A DNA stretch of 64,000 bases, from contig PGXW01000008.1 of NCBI GenBank assembly GCA_002839355.1, positions 19,812 through 83,811 of the forward strand, given 5' to 3'. Below the pieces are notes generated by a model. The model made no database searches and was not told where the DNA came from. It was given only the letters and a program-made list of their open reading frames with translations. Below are positions 42,386 through 50,090 of the stretch, piece after piece. This DNA is from Spirochaetae bacterium HGW-Spirochaetae-2 (GTDB lineage: Bacteria > Spirochaetota > Spirochaetia > Sphaerochaetales > Sphaerochaetaceae). The position numbers and the translations under genes are program-made. The first letter of the stretch is position 1. Every line of letters begins with the position of its first letter.

Positions 42386-43333
42386 ATGCGACTGTTCAAC
42401 AAAAGGCTCATCGTGCTTGGTATCATAGCTTTGGCAACCGTACACGGCATAGGCGCGCAGTCCTCGGTGTTTCTCGGTGCGTTCGGCGACTACGCCTACA
42501 CCGACAGTCCCCCAGCGCACTCGGGCGAGATCGGCCTCCATGGAAATTTCGATTACCGCTCGCTGATCGGATCGGCCGGATACTTCAACCTGACTGCTTT
42601 CGGGGAAATTTCCATCGATCCGACCGATTCCGCCACCTCAGATTACCTCGCTGTCGATGCGCACGGGTTGTGGTATGTGGGTGACAACGATATGGAATTG
42701 ACAATCGGCTCCGAATCCTCCTTCGCCGGCTATGACGGCTACGAGGCGTACTGGTCGCCCCATTGGGAACTCGCCTACCGTATCCAACGGGGACGCACAT
42801 CGATCAATCCCAGCATAACCTACTCGGGATATGCGACCTCGACCCACGTTTCGCATGGCGCGCAGGTAGGCATCACCCGGGCTCCCAAGGTCGAACTGGA
42901 ATATTCGGTGGCGGCCGGGGGTGGAATCGACACCTATGCCGATGCCGGCCAGACGGATCTATTCGCCTCCCTCACCTACTCGGTCAATGGATTGTCGGGA
43001 TACTTCCTCAGTTGGAACATCCTCGGCTCATCGACCTACCGTTCGTCAGACGACAACACCAGGGAGGGGTTCTCCGGTTCCCTGTCGGCCCAAGCCACAC
43101 TGACACCTTCGAGCACCCTGCAAGTGCGCTTCACCCCCACCTGGTACTGGAAATATCTTACCTCCACATCGCAATGGGACCAAGGGTGGGACATTTCCGC
43201 CCGCGCTGATGTGGCGATTTCCGAACACGTGTACTGCTATGCCGGTCCATCGATAATCGTCGGTCGGATGTTGGATCCCGCGGATGCACCCTGGAGTGTG
43301 CACATCACAGCCGGAGTGGACGTAAGTCTCTGA
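42386..43333 (+). CDS. Outer-membrane beta-barrel protein of the sigma/anti-sigma operon
   Basis: A 315-residue protein from the ATG at 42386, with GAGGAG upstream. The signal peptide ends HGIGAQ. The mature sequence is a run of amphipathic strands rich in Tyr, Ser, Gly and Thr (YSVNGLSGYFLSWNILGSSTYRS, LQVRFTPTWYWKYL), ending VDVSL, as in porin-like barrels. It is the last gene of the operon, which suggests the ECF sigma responds to or builds the outer envelope. A three-palindrome repeat begins 3 bp after the stop and may terminate transcription. Confidence 0.72.
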   Translation: MRLFNKRLIVLGIIALATVHGIGAQSSVFLGAFGDYAYTDSPPAHSGEIGLHGNFDYRSLIGSAGYFNLTAFGEISIDPTDSATSDYLAVDAHGLWYVGDNDMELTIGSESSFAGYDGYEAYWSPHWELAYRIQRGRTSINPSITYSGYATSTHVSHGAQVGITRAPKVELEYSVAAGGGIDTYADAGQTDLFASLTYSVNGLSGYFLSWNILGSSTYRSSDDNTREGFSGSLSAQATLTPSSTLQVRFTPTWYWKYLTSTSQWDQGWDISARADVAISEHVYCYAGPSIIVGRMLDPADAPWSVHITAGVDVSL

Positions 43334-43335
43334 CC

Positions 43336-43391
43336 GTGCCAGGTACCGTTTTTCAATTTTGCATACAAAATACAAATTTGGTGCCAGGCAC
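43336..43391 (+). repeat. Three-palindrome repeat, complete copy
   Basis: GTGCCAGGTACC, the centre ATTTTGCATACAAAAT (43356-43371) and GGTGCCAGGCAC (43380-43391). It starts 3 bp after the barrel gene and ends 1 bp before a -35 box. Confidence 0.9.
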
Positions 43392-43420
43392 TTGACGTGC
43401 GCATTTCCAAGGAGTATAGT
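43392..43420 (+). promoter_or_regulatory. Promoter adjoining a repeat, upstream of rsgA
   Basis: TTGACG (43392-43397) and TATAGT (43415-43420) are 17 nt apart, and the -35 box follows the repeat end GGCAC directly. It would give a leader of about 250 nt for rsgA. Confidence 0.6.
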
Positions 43421-43672
43421 TCTTTCGGTTCCAGTGATTTGTACCTGTAATAGTTTGTACGGATCACCAGAAATATCATAGTACGGAGATTGGATGTCCA
43501 AACAGTATTTGGCTTCGGTCGTCTACCCCGGCAACGGGCAGTGATGACGAGAATGCCAGCGTAACAGTCCAGCACAGCTCGTTCATATCACACAACCCGT
43601 TCCGGGCATGTTCCACCAAAAGACAGTGGTCAGCTGTTTTATTACCCGAACATAACGACCGGATGGTGTTTT
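43421..43672 (+). other. Long leader of rsgA
   Basis: About 250 bp without a credible gene. Near its start GTGAT/ATCAC with nested GTAC/GTAC can form a hairpin (about 43434-43472). No known riboswitch was recognised. Confidence 0.4.
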
Positions 43673-44770
43673 ATGGACAGTACACGAACGTACAATACAA
43701 TTTTCACATATGGATGGCACGAAAGTCTCGCCAAGCAGTTCGAACCCTACGAAAACCTAGGGTATATTCCCATGCGCATAGTCAGACAAGGCCGGGGCCT
43801 TTACAAAGGAGTTTCGGGTGATGCATCGCTCCTGCTCGAGCTTTCCGGCTCTTTCTTAAATCTACAGGACCTGGGAATCCAACAATCGCCGGTTGTGGGC
43901 GACTGGTGCGCGGTACGGCAGTACGCATCGGACCGTGGTCGCATCGAAGCCATCTTGCCGCGGATGAATATCCTGCACAGGCCGGTGGCACACGACCGTC
44001 AAGGGTCCAACGGTGTCGAAGGATCGGCAAAACTGGTGGCTGCGAATATCGACATGGCAGCGATTATCCAAGACTGCCGGTATGATTTCAATCTCCGGCG
44101 GATCGAACGGTTCATCTCGCTGCTGCACGCCGACTCGATCCCAGCGATACTCGTGCTCACCAAAATCGACCTGGTAGAGGATCCAGAGGCGTACCGTCTG
44201 CGTGCGCTCGCACGGTTCCCGCAGTGCCACGTATTCCCGGTCGACTCGATCTCGGGCAACGGTATCGATGCCTTGGTGGAAGCTTTGCTCCCAACGACAA
44301 CCACGGTGCTTCTCGGCACAAGCGGCGCGGGCAAATCCACCTTGGTGAACCGCCTCTGTGGACAGGTTGTGGCCAAGACCGCCGATATCCGCACCCAAGA
44401 TGGTCGCGGCCGGCATACCACCACATCACGGTACATGCACCTGCTTCCCAATGGCGCGCTGATCCTCGATACACCGGGAATACGCGTGGTCGGCATGAAC
44501 AGCTCCCAGGAACTGGTGCACGATGCATTCACCGACATCTCGGACCTCTCACACGGCTGCAGGTTCTCGGATTGCACCCATACCGGCGAACCCGGCTGCC
44601 AAGTGCTACAGGCCCTGCGGGAGGGGATGATAGAACAGGACCGCTACTTCAACTACCTCAGGCTCGGCCAAGAGGCGCAAAGCTGGGAAGAAGTGGTCCG
44701 CCAACGAAAACAAAAGAAGAAAGCGATAGGCATGTTGCAATACCGCCTGCGCAGGGAAGGAAACCTATGA
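43673..44770 (+). CDS. rsgA: Ribosome small-subunit-dependent GTPase A
   Basis: A 365-residue circularly permuted GTPase that helps mature the 30S subunit. An OB-fold (about 30-110, with VVGDWCAV) is followed by the permuted motifs in the order G4 TKID (163-166), G1 GTSGAGKS (215-222), switch region GRGRHTTT and G3 DTPGIR (266-271). The C-terminal zinc site is C296, C301, H303, C309. Length and layout are normal. Its TGA overlaps the ATG of the RNHCP gene. Confidence 0.95.
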   Translation: MDSTRTYNTIFTYGWHESLAKQFEPYENLGYIPMRIVRQGRGLYKGVSGDASLLLELSGSFLNLQDLGIQQSPVVGDWCAVRQYASDRGRIEAILPRMNILHRPVAHDRQGSNGVEGSAKLVAANIDMAAIIQDCRYDFNLRRIERFISLLHADSIPAILVLTKIDLVEDPEAYRLRALARFPQCHVFPVDSISGNGIDALVEALLPTTTTVLLGTSGAGKSTLVNRLCGQVVAKTADIRTQDGRGRHTTTSRYMHLLPNGALILDTPGIRVVGMNSSQELVHDAFTDISDLSHGCRFSDCTHTGEPGCQVLQALREGMIEQDRYFNYLRLGQEAQSWEEVVRQRKQKKKAIGMLQYRLRREGNL

Positions 44771-45075
44771 ACGGAACAGAAGATTTCATCTGCATCCATT
44801 GTGGTGCTCCGGTGGCAAACGCCGCCTGGGGCACCAGACACCGCAACCACTGCCCCCATTGCTTGTGGAGCAGACACGTCGACATACGCCCTGGCGACAG
44901 GGCTTGCCTATGCAAGGGACACATGGAACCGATCGCACTCTGGCAAAAGGAGGATGGGGAACTGATGATCCTGCACCGCTGCAAGAACTGCGGGACAATC
45001 AAAGCCAACCGATGCGCAGGTGACGATGCCTTGGCTCCGCTGCTGGCTTCGCTCAAGTACCAGGTACCAATGTAG
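44767..45075 (+). CDS. RNHCP-domain zinc-ribbon-like protein
   Basis: A 102-residue protein. FICIHCGAPV, RHRNHCPHCLWSRHVD and HRCKNCGTIKANRC give three cysteine pairs, and RNHCP is the name-giving motif of the family. It may bind metal or nucleic acid; function unknown. The ATGA overlap with rsgA, which also belongs to ribosome biology, suggests a ribosome-linked role. The last residues (KYQVPM, then TAG at 45073-45075) are encoded by the edge of a three-palindrome repeat, so the native C terminus may have been replaced. Confidence 0.9.
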   Translation: MNGTEDFICIHCGAPVANAAWGTRHRNHCPHCLWSRHVDIRPGDRACLCKGHMEPIALWQKEDGELMILHRCKNCGTIKANRCAGDDALAPLLASLKYQVPM

Positions 45076-45113
45076 CATTTTGTATACAAAATCAAACAAT
45101 GGTGCCAGGCACC
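45057..45113 (+). repeat. Three-palindrome repeat, complete copy carrying the RNHCP stop
   Basis: GTACCAGGTACC (45057-45068), the perfect centre ATTTTGTATACAAAAT (45077-45092) and GGTGCCAGGCACC (45101-45113). The RNHCP stop codon TAG lies between the first two palindromes. Confidence 0.9.
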
Positions 45114-45385
45114 TTGATGAAACTTCCATAGTAGTCGGCCAACACATCAACCTTCCGGTTCCGTAAGGTTTCAATCCAAAATTCCCAGTCTCCGGGGAGC
45201 GGCTTGTCCTTGGAAAATCGAACACACACCGAGCGTCGGACAATCATGGAACTCAAGGGGACGATAGGATTGAAAAGCAAACCTTGGTGGAATCCGAACA
45301 ACGAATCGTTGGGTATATGCATATCTACGGTACCTGGCACCAGATTATTATTTTGCATACAAAGTTGAAAAACCGTACCTGGCAC
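45092..45385 (-). pseudogene. Repeat-bracketed gene fragment of unknown origin
   Basis: A 97-codon frame whose two ends are translated repeat (MPGTVFQLCMQNN at the start, VPGTIV at the end). The middle 70 residues (DMHIPNDSLFGFHQG, CVRFSKDKPLPGDWEFWIE, KVDVLADYYGSFIK) read like part of a real protein, perhaps a binding or sensor domain, but lack a start signal and both termini. The layout matches the fragment at 30063-30521. Confidence 0.5.
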
Positions 45386-45386
45386 C
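45329..45386 (-). repeat. Three-palindrome repeat, complete copy
   Basis: GGTACCTGGCACC (45329-45341), the centre ATTTTGCATACAAAG (45350-45364) and CGTACCTGGCACC (45374-45386). The stop of the DUF4256 gene begins 3 bp beyond it. Confidence 0.88.
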
Positions 45387-45388
45387 TG

Positions 45389-45958
45389 TTAAACTTTTAG
45401 CAAACCGCGGAATCCCCTGACCCCATACGAGGAAGCCCCGTTGTGGTAGACAAACACCGTATCGTACCGGCGATCGCAAAAGAGCGCGCCACCAAGTTCC
45501 CGGATGGTGGGAGGGGTCGCTACCCAACTCGACGTTTTGGTATCGAACTCCTCAAGTTTCTGGAGGTTCCGATACTCCTCTTCCGTCAAAAGCTCGATAC
45601 CCATGGCCTGCGCCATATCACACGCAGCGTTATCCGGCTTATGGGATTTGCGGGAGTCCAATGCCTCCCTGTCATAGCACACATTCCTTCGGCCGGATGG
45701 AGTCTCCGCAGAACAATCGCAAAACACATATTCGCCCGTTCGAGTATCCTGGCCGATCACATCCGGTTCACCACCGGTCCTTTCCATTTCATGAAGCGAC
45801 CATAGCTTTTCGGTGTTCGCACCCAACTTTTGTCGAACATCAGCCCATGCCATGCCCACATGTCGGTCCATATGTTTCTCGAAACGTGCTTCCAATACTG
45901 CAAGCAACTGTTCCCGTTGTTCCCCAGTCAAACTTGTTTTTTTGTCTTTCCCGTTCAT
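45389..45958 (-). CDS. DUF4256-family protein
   Basis: A 189-residue cytoplasmic protein matching DUF4256: LLAVLEARFEKHMDRHVGMAWADV, LWSLHEMERTGGEPDVIG, YVFCDCSAETPSGRRNVCYD, KPDNAACDMAQAMGIELLTEEEYR. Length is normal for the family. No signal or span. Function unknown. Its 3' end lies against a repeat. The divergent neighbour is an AraC/GyrI-like regulator. Confidence 0.85.
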   Translation of the reverse strand: MNGKDKKTSLTGEQREQLLAVLEARFEKHMDRHVGMAWADVRQKLGANTEKLWSLHEMERTGGEPDVIGQDTRTGEYVFCDCSAETPSGRRNVCYDREALDSRKSHKPDNAACDMAQAMGIELLTEEEYRNLQKLEEFDTKTSSWVATPPTIRELGGALFCDRRYDTVFVYHNGASSYGVRGFRGLLKV

Positions 45959-46095
45959 AGCGGATAATCCTATCAAACCAATCGGGAATAATCAATATTC
46001 CGAATTGCCATCGTTTTCCAACAAAAAATGCACCGCAATTGTCGGGTAACGGCATGGTATAGTTGCTATGATGCGATCGAAAAGAGGTCAAGGAA

Positions 46096-47055
46096 ATGGA
46101 TGAGCTGAAACAACTGAATCTCGCAATGGGGTATATCGAGGCGAATATTACCGAAGATATTGATTTCCAAAAAGCCGCACGGATCGCCGGATGCTCGGAA
46201 TATCAATTCAAAAGGATGTTCCCCTTCCTCTCCGGCATCAACCTCAGCGAGTACGTACGCCGCAGGAGACTCACGTTGGCGGCATTGGAACTGCACAAAC
46301 ACAATGGGAGGATCCTCGATCTGGCCATCAAGTATGGGTACGATTCACCGGATTCCTTTACCCGCGCGTTCCAGGCGTTCCACGGGATGACGCCGACAGA
46401 AGCCCGGAAGGACGATGCGGTTGTCAAAGCTTTCCCGCCCATGACCTTTCAATTGACTATCGCAGGGGGTAACGAAATGAAAGGCTCCTTTGGTCACCTT
46501 ACGTTGCCTGCACTCGCTCGGGAGAGTGACCATTGCATGGTCCCTTTCCGCTCGCTTCGTTTGGCAATGAACTATCGTATCATCGACAAGGATGCTTTCA
46601 CCATAGTTGGCATCAAAAAACGGATATCGCTCGTCTACGAAGGGGTGAACCACCAGATGGATGACATGTGGACAAGCCTGACCGAGAAGGATTTCATCGA
46701 ACTGAAACAGCTGTCCAACGTGGAACCGAGCGGCATCATCTGCGCTTCGACGAATTTCAGCGAGGGACGGTCGGAAGGAACCAAGCTGGACCAGTACATC
46801 GGAGTCGCATCGACAAAAAACGTTCCCGAACGATGGGAAGTCCTTCCTGTTGATGCCTGCACGTGGGCGATATTCACCGCAATCGGAGATTTTCCCGCGA
46901 CGCTGCAGAACCTGTGGGCCAGGATTTTCTCCGAATGGCTGCCAACCTCCGGCTATGAACTCATCAGCGGTCCGGAGATATTGTGGAACGAAGGCAAGGA
47001 CACCACCCTTCCCGATTACAAAAGTGAAATCTGGATACCCGTGAAACAACGGTAA
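46096..47055 (+). CDS. AraC-family regulator with GyrI-like effector domain, interrupted in frame by a small element
   Basis: A 319-residue regulator. The AraC helix-turn-helix pair lies at 1-110 ([52 protein letters not shown]). The GyrI-like effector-binding domain begins [18 protein letters not shown] and ends [10 protein letters not shown]. In relatives the linker reads about KGxxEM followed at once by xYRI. Here 30 extra residues ([30 protein letters not shown]) sit exactly at that joint, encoded by a 90-bp insertion. The frame is kept, so the protein may still be made. Confidence 0.88.
   Translation: MDELKQLNLAMGYIEANITEDIDFQKAARIAGCSEYQFKRMFPFLSGINLSEYVRRRRLTLAALELHKHNGRILDLAIKYGYDSPDSFTRAFQAFHGMTPTEARKDDAVVKAFPPMTFQLTIAGGNEMKGSFGHLTLPALARESDHCMVPFRSLRLAMNYRIIDKDAFTIVGIKKRISLVYEGVNHQMDDMWTSLTEKDFIELKQLSNVEPSGIICASTNFSEGRSEGTKLDQYIGVASTKNVPERWEVLPVDACTWAIFTAIGDFPATLQNLWARIFSEWLPTSGYELISGPEILWNEGKDTTLPDYKSEIWIPVKQR
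46482..46571. mobile_element. Small palindromic element inserted in frame in a coding sequence
   Basis: An 84-bp insert (46482-46565) is flanked by 6-bp direct repeats AATGAA (46476-46481 and 46566-46571), as expected for a target-site duplication. Inside, GGTCAC/GTGACC, CACTC/GAGTG and CATTGC/GCAATG pairs allow hairpins. 84+6 bp is a multiple of three with no stop codon. Confidence 0.6.
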
Positions 47056-47127
47056 CCAAAGCAACAACTACTACAACAAACGGGCAATCCAGATGACAGC
47101 CGGACCCAATGCCCAGCGGCCATCTGG

Positions 47128-47165
47128 ATATTTTGCATACAAAATTGAAAAATGGTGCCAGGCAC
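47128..47165 (+). repeat. Three-palindrome repeat, half copy
   Basis: The centre ATTTTGCATACAAAAT is followed by GGTGCCAGGCAC (47154-47165). The stop codon of the LuxR-type gene starts 2 bp further on. Confidence 0.82.
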
Positions 47166-47166
47166 G

Positions 47167-47934
47167 TTACATAACCCCGATACACCGCAGATAGAAGATC
47201 GCCTGCGCGATATGCTTCGTGCGGGTCTTCATAAGTATGTTCTGCCGATGGTTGTTCACCGTATGAACACTGATACACAACCGGTCGGCGATCGCATCGC
47301 TTTGCAGCCCCTGGGATATCAACACGAGTATCTCGCGCTCCCTAGGCGTCACCAATTCCCGGACCACCCCATGTTCCCCATTGAACATACAGATACTGTT
47401 GTCCGACATATCGATGATAAACCGCCGTGGCAATTCGTCCTCGGGAAACGCGGACAGGACATCGGAAAGGATAAGCATCAGCCAGGCATTGTCCTGCCGA
47501 TCCAACGCATAGATCGCCATTTGATGCAAGAACCGCACATACCCACCCGACTTGCCTCTCACCCGGTAATCGTAGACCAACTTGTACCGCGTCTTTTGCT
47601 CACCCTTGTCGCTGAGAAAGCGGTACATATTGATCTCGGCATCATAGACGTATGGCAAATCTTCGGGATGGATCATGGCATGGTAGCGCTCGATCTGGAT
47701 ATCCGGTATCTGTTCGTCATATCCCAGCAGGGAAAGATGCTGTCCCACCTTCATGATAAATTTCTTGCGATGGATGTCATAGAGGGAAACGGCCCGGTTC
47801 TCAACCTGTGACAATATCTCGAGATCCTTCAGATGTCCTGACAAATCGGCATAGTCGGATTCCTCGACCAAACAAATCCGGTTCTCTGTGATCTGGCGAT
47901 AGTTCCTGCGCAAGGCAACGATATCCTGCACCAT
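47167..47934 (-). CDS. LuxR-family regulator with PAS-like sensor
   Basis: A 255-residue regulator. The N-terminal 190 residues resemble a PAS fold (VSLYDIHRKKFIMKVGQHLSLLGYDEQI, YHAMIHPEDLPYVYDAEI, YKLVYDYRVRGKSGGYVRFLHQM). The C-terminal LuxR helix-turn-helix is LVTPREREILVLISQGLQSDAIADRLCISVHTVNNHRQNILMKT. There is no receiver domain, so it senses directly. The 3' end lies 1 bp from a repeat. Signal and targets unknown. Confidence 0.85.
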   Translation of the reverse strand: MVQDIVALRRNYRQITENRICLVEESDYADLSGHLKDLEILSQVENRAVSLYDIHRKKFIMKVGQHLSLLGYDEQIPDIQIERYHAMIHPEDLPYVYDAEINMYRFLSDKGEQKTRYKLVYDYRVRGKSGGYVRFLHQMAIYALDRQDNAWLMLILSDVLSAFPEDELPRRFIIDMSDNSICMFNGEHGVVRELVTPREREILVLISQGLQSDAIADRLCISVHTVNNHRQNILMKTRTKHIAQAIFYLRCIGVM

Positions 47935-47991
47935 GGAATGATGATTTCTCCCTATAGGGAATTGTGTACCATCCGCGTTACCTTTTCAACC

Positions 47992-48453
47992 ATGAGAAAC
48001 CACGATCATGTGCTGTATGCGAAGTATCCTCCATCGCCACCCTGCAGTTGCCGAACCTGCTCGTACTTTTGCACGAGACCTGGCTGGTGGCTGGTGCTTG
48101 AAGCTCGTTTGGCACTGGAAAATGGCCATGCGAAGGACATGATGCTCGAATTCTCCCCCGATGCCTCCTTCGGTGTGCTGACCCCGGCGTTCAAAGGCAA
48201 CGGTGGATATTTCGCGTTGGAGTCCTATGCCCACAATGGATGTACGTTCCTGGAGGAAGGTCGCTGCAGCATCCATCGGCTACCGTACCAACCCATGGAA
48301 TGCCGGTTTTGCCATCACACACGCTTGGGGAGAGGCCTGCAATGCCACGCCGATATCGCCAAGGACTGGAATACCAGCAAAGGGCGGCGATTGGTGATGC
48401 GTTGGCTCGGCATGATGGAACTCAAGGTGCCTGCAGGGTATCTCGGGCGGTAG
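47992..48453 (+). CDS. Cysteine-cluster protein (YkgJ-like)
   Basis: A 153-residue protein from the ATG at 47992 with conserved-looking cysteine groups PCSCRTCSYFC, GCTFLEEGRCSIHRLPYQPMECRFC and QCHADIA. The EEGRCSIHxxRPxxCR-like wording matches YkgJ/Fe-S or zinc-binding CxxCxxxCC proteins. Cytoplasmic; role unknown. It is divergent from the LuxR gene, and its stop is adjacent to the convergent GtrA gene. Confidence 0.7.
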   Translation: MRNHDHVLYAKYPPSPPCSCRTCSYFCTRPGWWLVLEARLALENGHAKDMMLEFSPDASFGVLTPAFKGNGGYFALESYAHNGCTFLEEGRCSIHRLPYQPMECRFCHHTRLGRGLQCHADIAKDWNTSKGRRLVMRWLGMMELKVPAGYLGR

Positions 48454-48891
48454 CTACACCTGGACCCGCTTGTTGGTGTTCATGGTCTTGCGGTACACGA
48501 CAAACCTATAGTTGAGGTACTCGGTGACCAGGTTGACCATCATGGTACCGAACAAAACGACATACTCGTTCAATCCCAGGGAAACGAGCGGATCTACCCA
48601 CCAGGTGGAAAGTGGTGTGAACACCGCATAGTAGAGGGCAACCAGCAGCATGGCCCGGGGGACATTGCCAGTCGCCTTGAACGTGAATTCCCTGTTGACC
48701 GTGAAATTGTAGAGGACCGAGGCAACCAAGGCGATGAAATAACTCCATCGGTTCGGCAGCTTGAACAGTTCGAAAAGCAGCGTGAAAGTGAGCACCTGGA
48801 CTATGCCGGCACTGGCGGAAAACAATACGAATTTGAGCATTTGCACGATGTTTTGTCTTCCTGTCAATTTCGGCACCCCCTGCATGTGCAT
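48454..48891 (-). CDS. GtrA-family membrane protein
   Basis: A 145-residue protein with four hydrophobic spans. LKFVLFSASAGIVQVLTFTLLFE, YFIALVASVLYNFTVNREFTFK and LVTEYLNYRFVVYRK are GtrA hallmarks. GtrA proteins help move lipid-linked sugars across the membrane. The start is uncertain: ATG at 48891 lies in the loop of an 8-bp hairpin (CCTGCATG/CATGCAGG, 48879-48901), and MLKFVLF at 48840 is an alternative with GGA upstream. Confidence 0.85.
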   Translation of the reverse strand: MHMQGVPKLTGRQNIVQMLKFVLFSASAGIVQVLTFTLLFELFKLPNRWSYFIALVASVLYNFTVNREFTFKATGNVPRAMLLVALYYAVFTPLSTWWVDPLVSLGLNEYVVLFGTMMVNLVTEYLNYRFVVYRKTMNTNKRVQV

Positions 48892-48943
48892 ACCATGCAG
48901 GCATTATAATCCAATGGGGAAACGTTAGCTAGTTTACAGACCA

Positions 48944-49324
48944 CTAGGAACGTATGGCGATCGCTTCTACTTCCACCAACGCACCCTTCGGCAACTTGGC
49001 AACCTCGAAAGCAGCCCTTGCAGGAGGATCCTCGGTGAAATAGGAAGCATACACCTCGTTCATGGCGGCGAAATGGGAAATATCCTTCAGATACACGGAA
49101 GCTTTCAGCACCGCTTGCAACGAACTGCCGCCGGCTTCAAGTACAGCCTTAAGATTTTCCAGACATTGCCGTGTCTGACCTTTCACTTCGTCGGCAGTAA
49201 TTTCCCCTGTAGCGGGATCTATCGGAAGCTGACCCGAAACAAACAGCAGTTTCTCGAACCCGGTCGCCTGTGAATAGGGGCCTACTGCCGCAGGAGCAGA
49301 TGCCGTATGGATAATTTCCTTCAT
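48944..49324 (-). CDS. ridA: RidA-family reactive intermediate deaminase
   Basis: A 126-residue protein that hydrolyses reactive enamine/imine intermediates in the cytoplasm. APAAVGPYSQATGFEKLLFVSGQLPIDPATGEI and the C-terminal PPARAAFEVAKLPKGALVEVEAIA are diagnostic, with the arginine in PPAR binding carboxylates. I chose the ATG at 49324 because GGAGGATCGA precedes it. A single gene beside msrA, with no clear shared promoter. Confidence 0.93.
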   Translation of the reverse strand: MKEIIHTASAPAAVGPYSQATGFEKLLFVSGQLPIDPATGEITADEVKGQTRQCLENLKAVLEAGGSSLQAVLKASVYLKDISHFAAMNEVYASYFTEDPPARAAFEVAKLPKGALVEVEAIAIRS

Positions 49325-49365
49325 TCGATCCTCCAAAACCAAATACTATGGTATTTGAGATTTTA

Positions 49366-49989
49366 TCACAGAAACCGCTTTGTATATACGTGGCAATATG
49401 GGGTGGATCCGAACGTTTCGTAGTAATCCTGATGATATCCCTCTGCCCGGTAGAAGATATCCCGCGGCTTGACTTCGGTCGCGATATCATACCCGAGGTC
49501 CTCGAGGATCATGATCAGCTCCTCCGCAATAGCCTTCTCGTTGTCGTTTCCGTAAAAGACGACTGAAAGGTACTGTTCGCCGATATCGGGTCCCTGTCCA
49601 TCCGTTTGCGTGGGGTCGTGGATCTCGAAAAAGAATTTCGCCAATTCGCGATAGTTGGTGATTTTCGGATCATACCAGACTGCGACAGCCTCGACATGGC
49701 CGGTTTTTCCGGTCAGCACATAGCGGTATGTGGGAAACTCCATGGTCCCGCCGGTGTAGCCGGAAACCGCATCGAGTACTCCCGGTTGTTGCTCGAACAG
49801 ATATTCGACACCCCAAAAGCAACCTCCCGCAAATACAGCCACGGGGTTCCCCTCAAAATCACTTAGGGACCCGGGGACATTGGTGATGGGATTCTCTTCC
49901 GTATAACCTTCCCGTTGTCCCGCACCGACAAGTGGGAAGACAAAAAGAGCTGCAACTACGGCAGCTATGAGATATATCCGAAACTTCAT
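49366..49989 (-). CDS. msrA: Exported peptide-methionine (S)-S-oxide reductase MsrA
   Basis: A 207-residue enzyme. The catalytic motif GCFWG has C57; YTGGTMEFPTYRYVLTGKTGHVEAV and FFEIHDPTQTDGQGPDIGEQY follow in family order. An N-terminal signal peptide (MKFRIYLIAAVVAALFVFPLVGAGQREG) places it outside the cytoplasmic membrane, where it would repair oxidised surface proteins. The resolving cysteine is probably the one near the C terminus (PYCHVYTKRFL). AGGAGGAA precedes the ATG. Confidence 0.94.
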   Translation of the reverse strand: MKFRIYLIAAVVAALFVFPLVGAGQREGYTEENPITNVPGSLSDFEGNPVAVFAGGCFWGVEYLFEQQPGVLDAVSGYTGGTMEFPTYRYVLTGKTGHVEAVAVWYDPKITNYRELAKFFFEIHDPTQTDGQGPDIGEQYLSVVFYGNDNEKAIAEELIMILEDLGYDIATEVKPRDIFYRAEGYHQDYYETFGSTPYCHVYTKRFL

Positions 49990-50090
49990 GATGTTCCTCC
50001 TCTCCAGGCAACAGCATCGAAGGGGCTTACCTGTAGTGCCCTAAGATACTGCTGAACGGAGAAAAGGTGAAATCATTTCAGAAACTTCTA

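Noticed and set aside
43237..43575. A 112-codon minus-strand gene upstream of rsgA
   Set aside because: It is antisense to the barrel gene and runs through a repeat, and no protein family is visible.
44224..45075. A 283-codon protein ending as RNHCP
   Set aside because: The part before 44767 is a second frame across rsgA. The real gene starts at the ATG overlapping the rsgA stop.
47152..47811. Plus-strand gene opposite the LuxR-type regulator
   Set aside because: The minus strand has complete PAS and LuxR motifs; the opposite frame has none.
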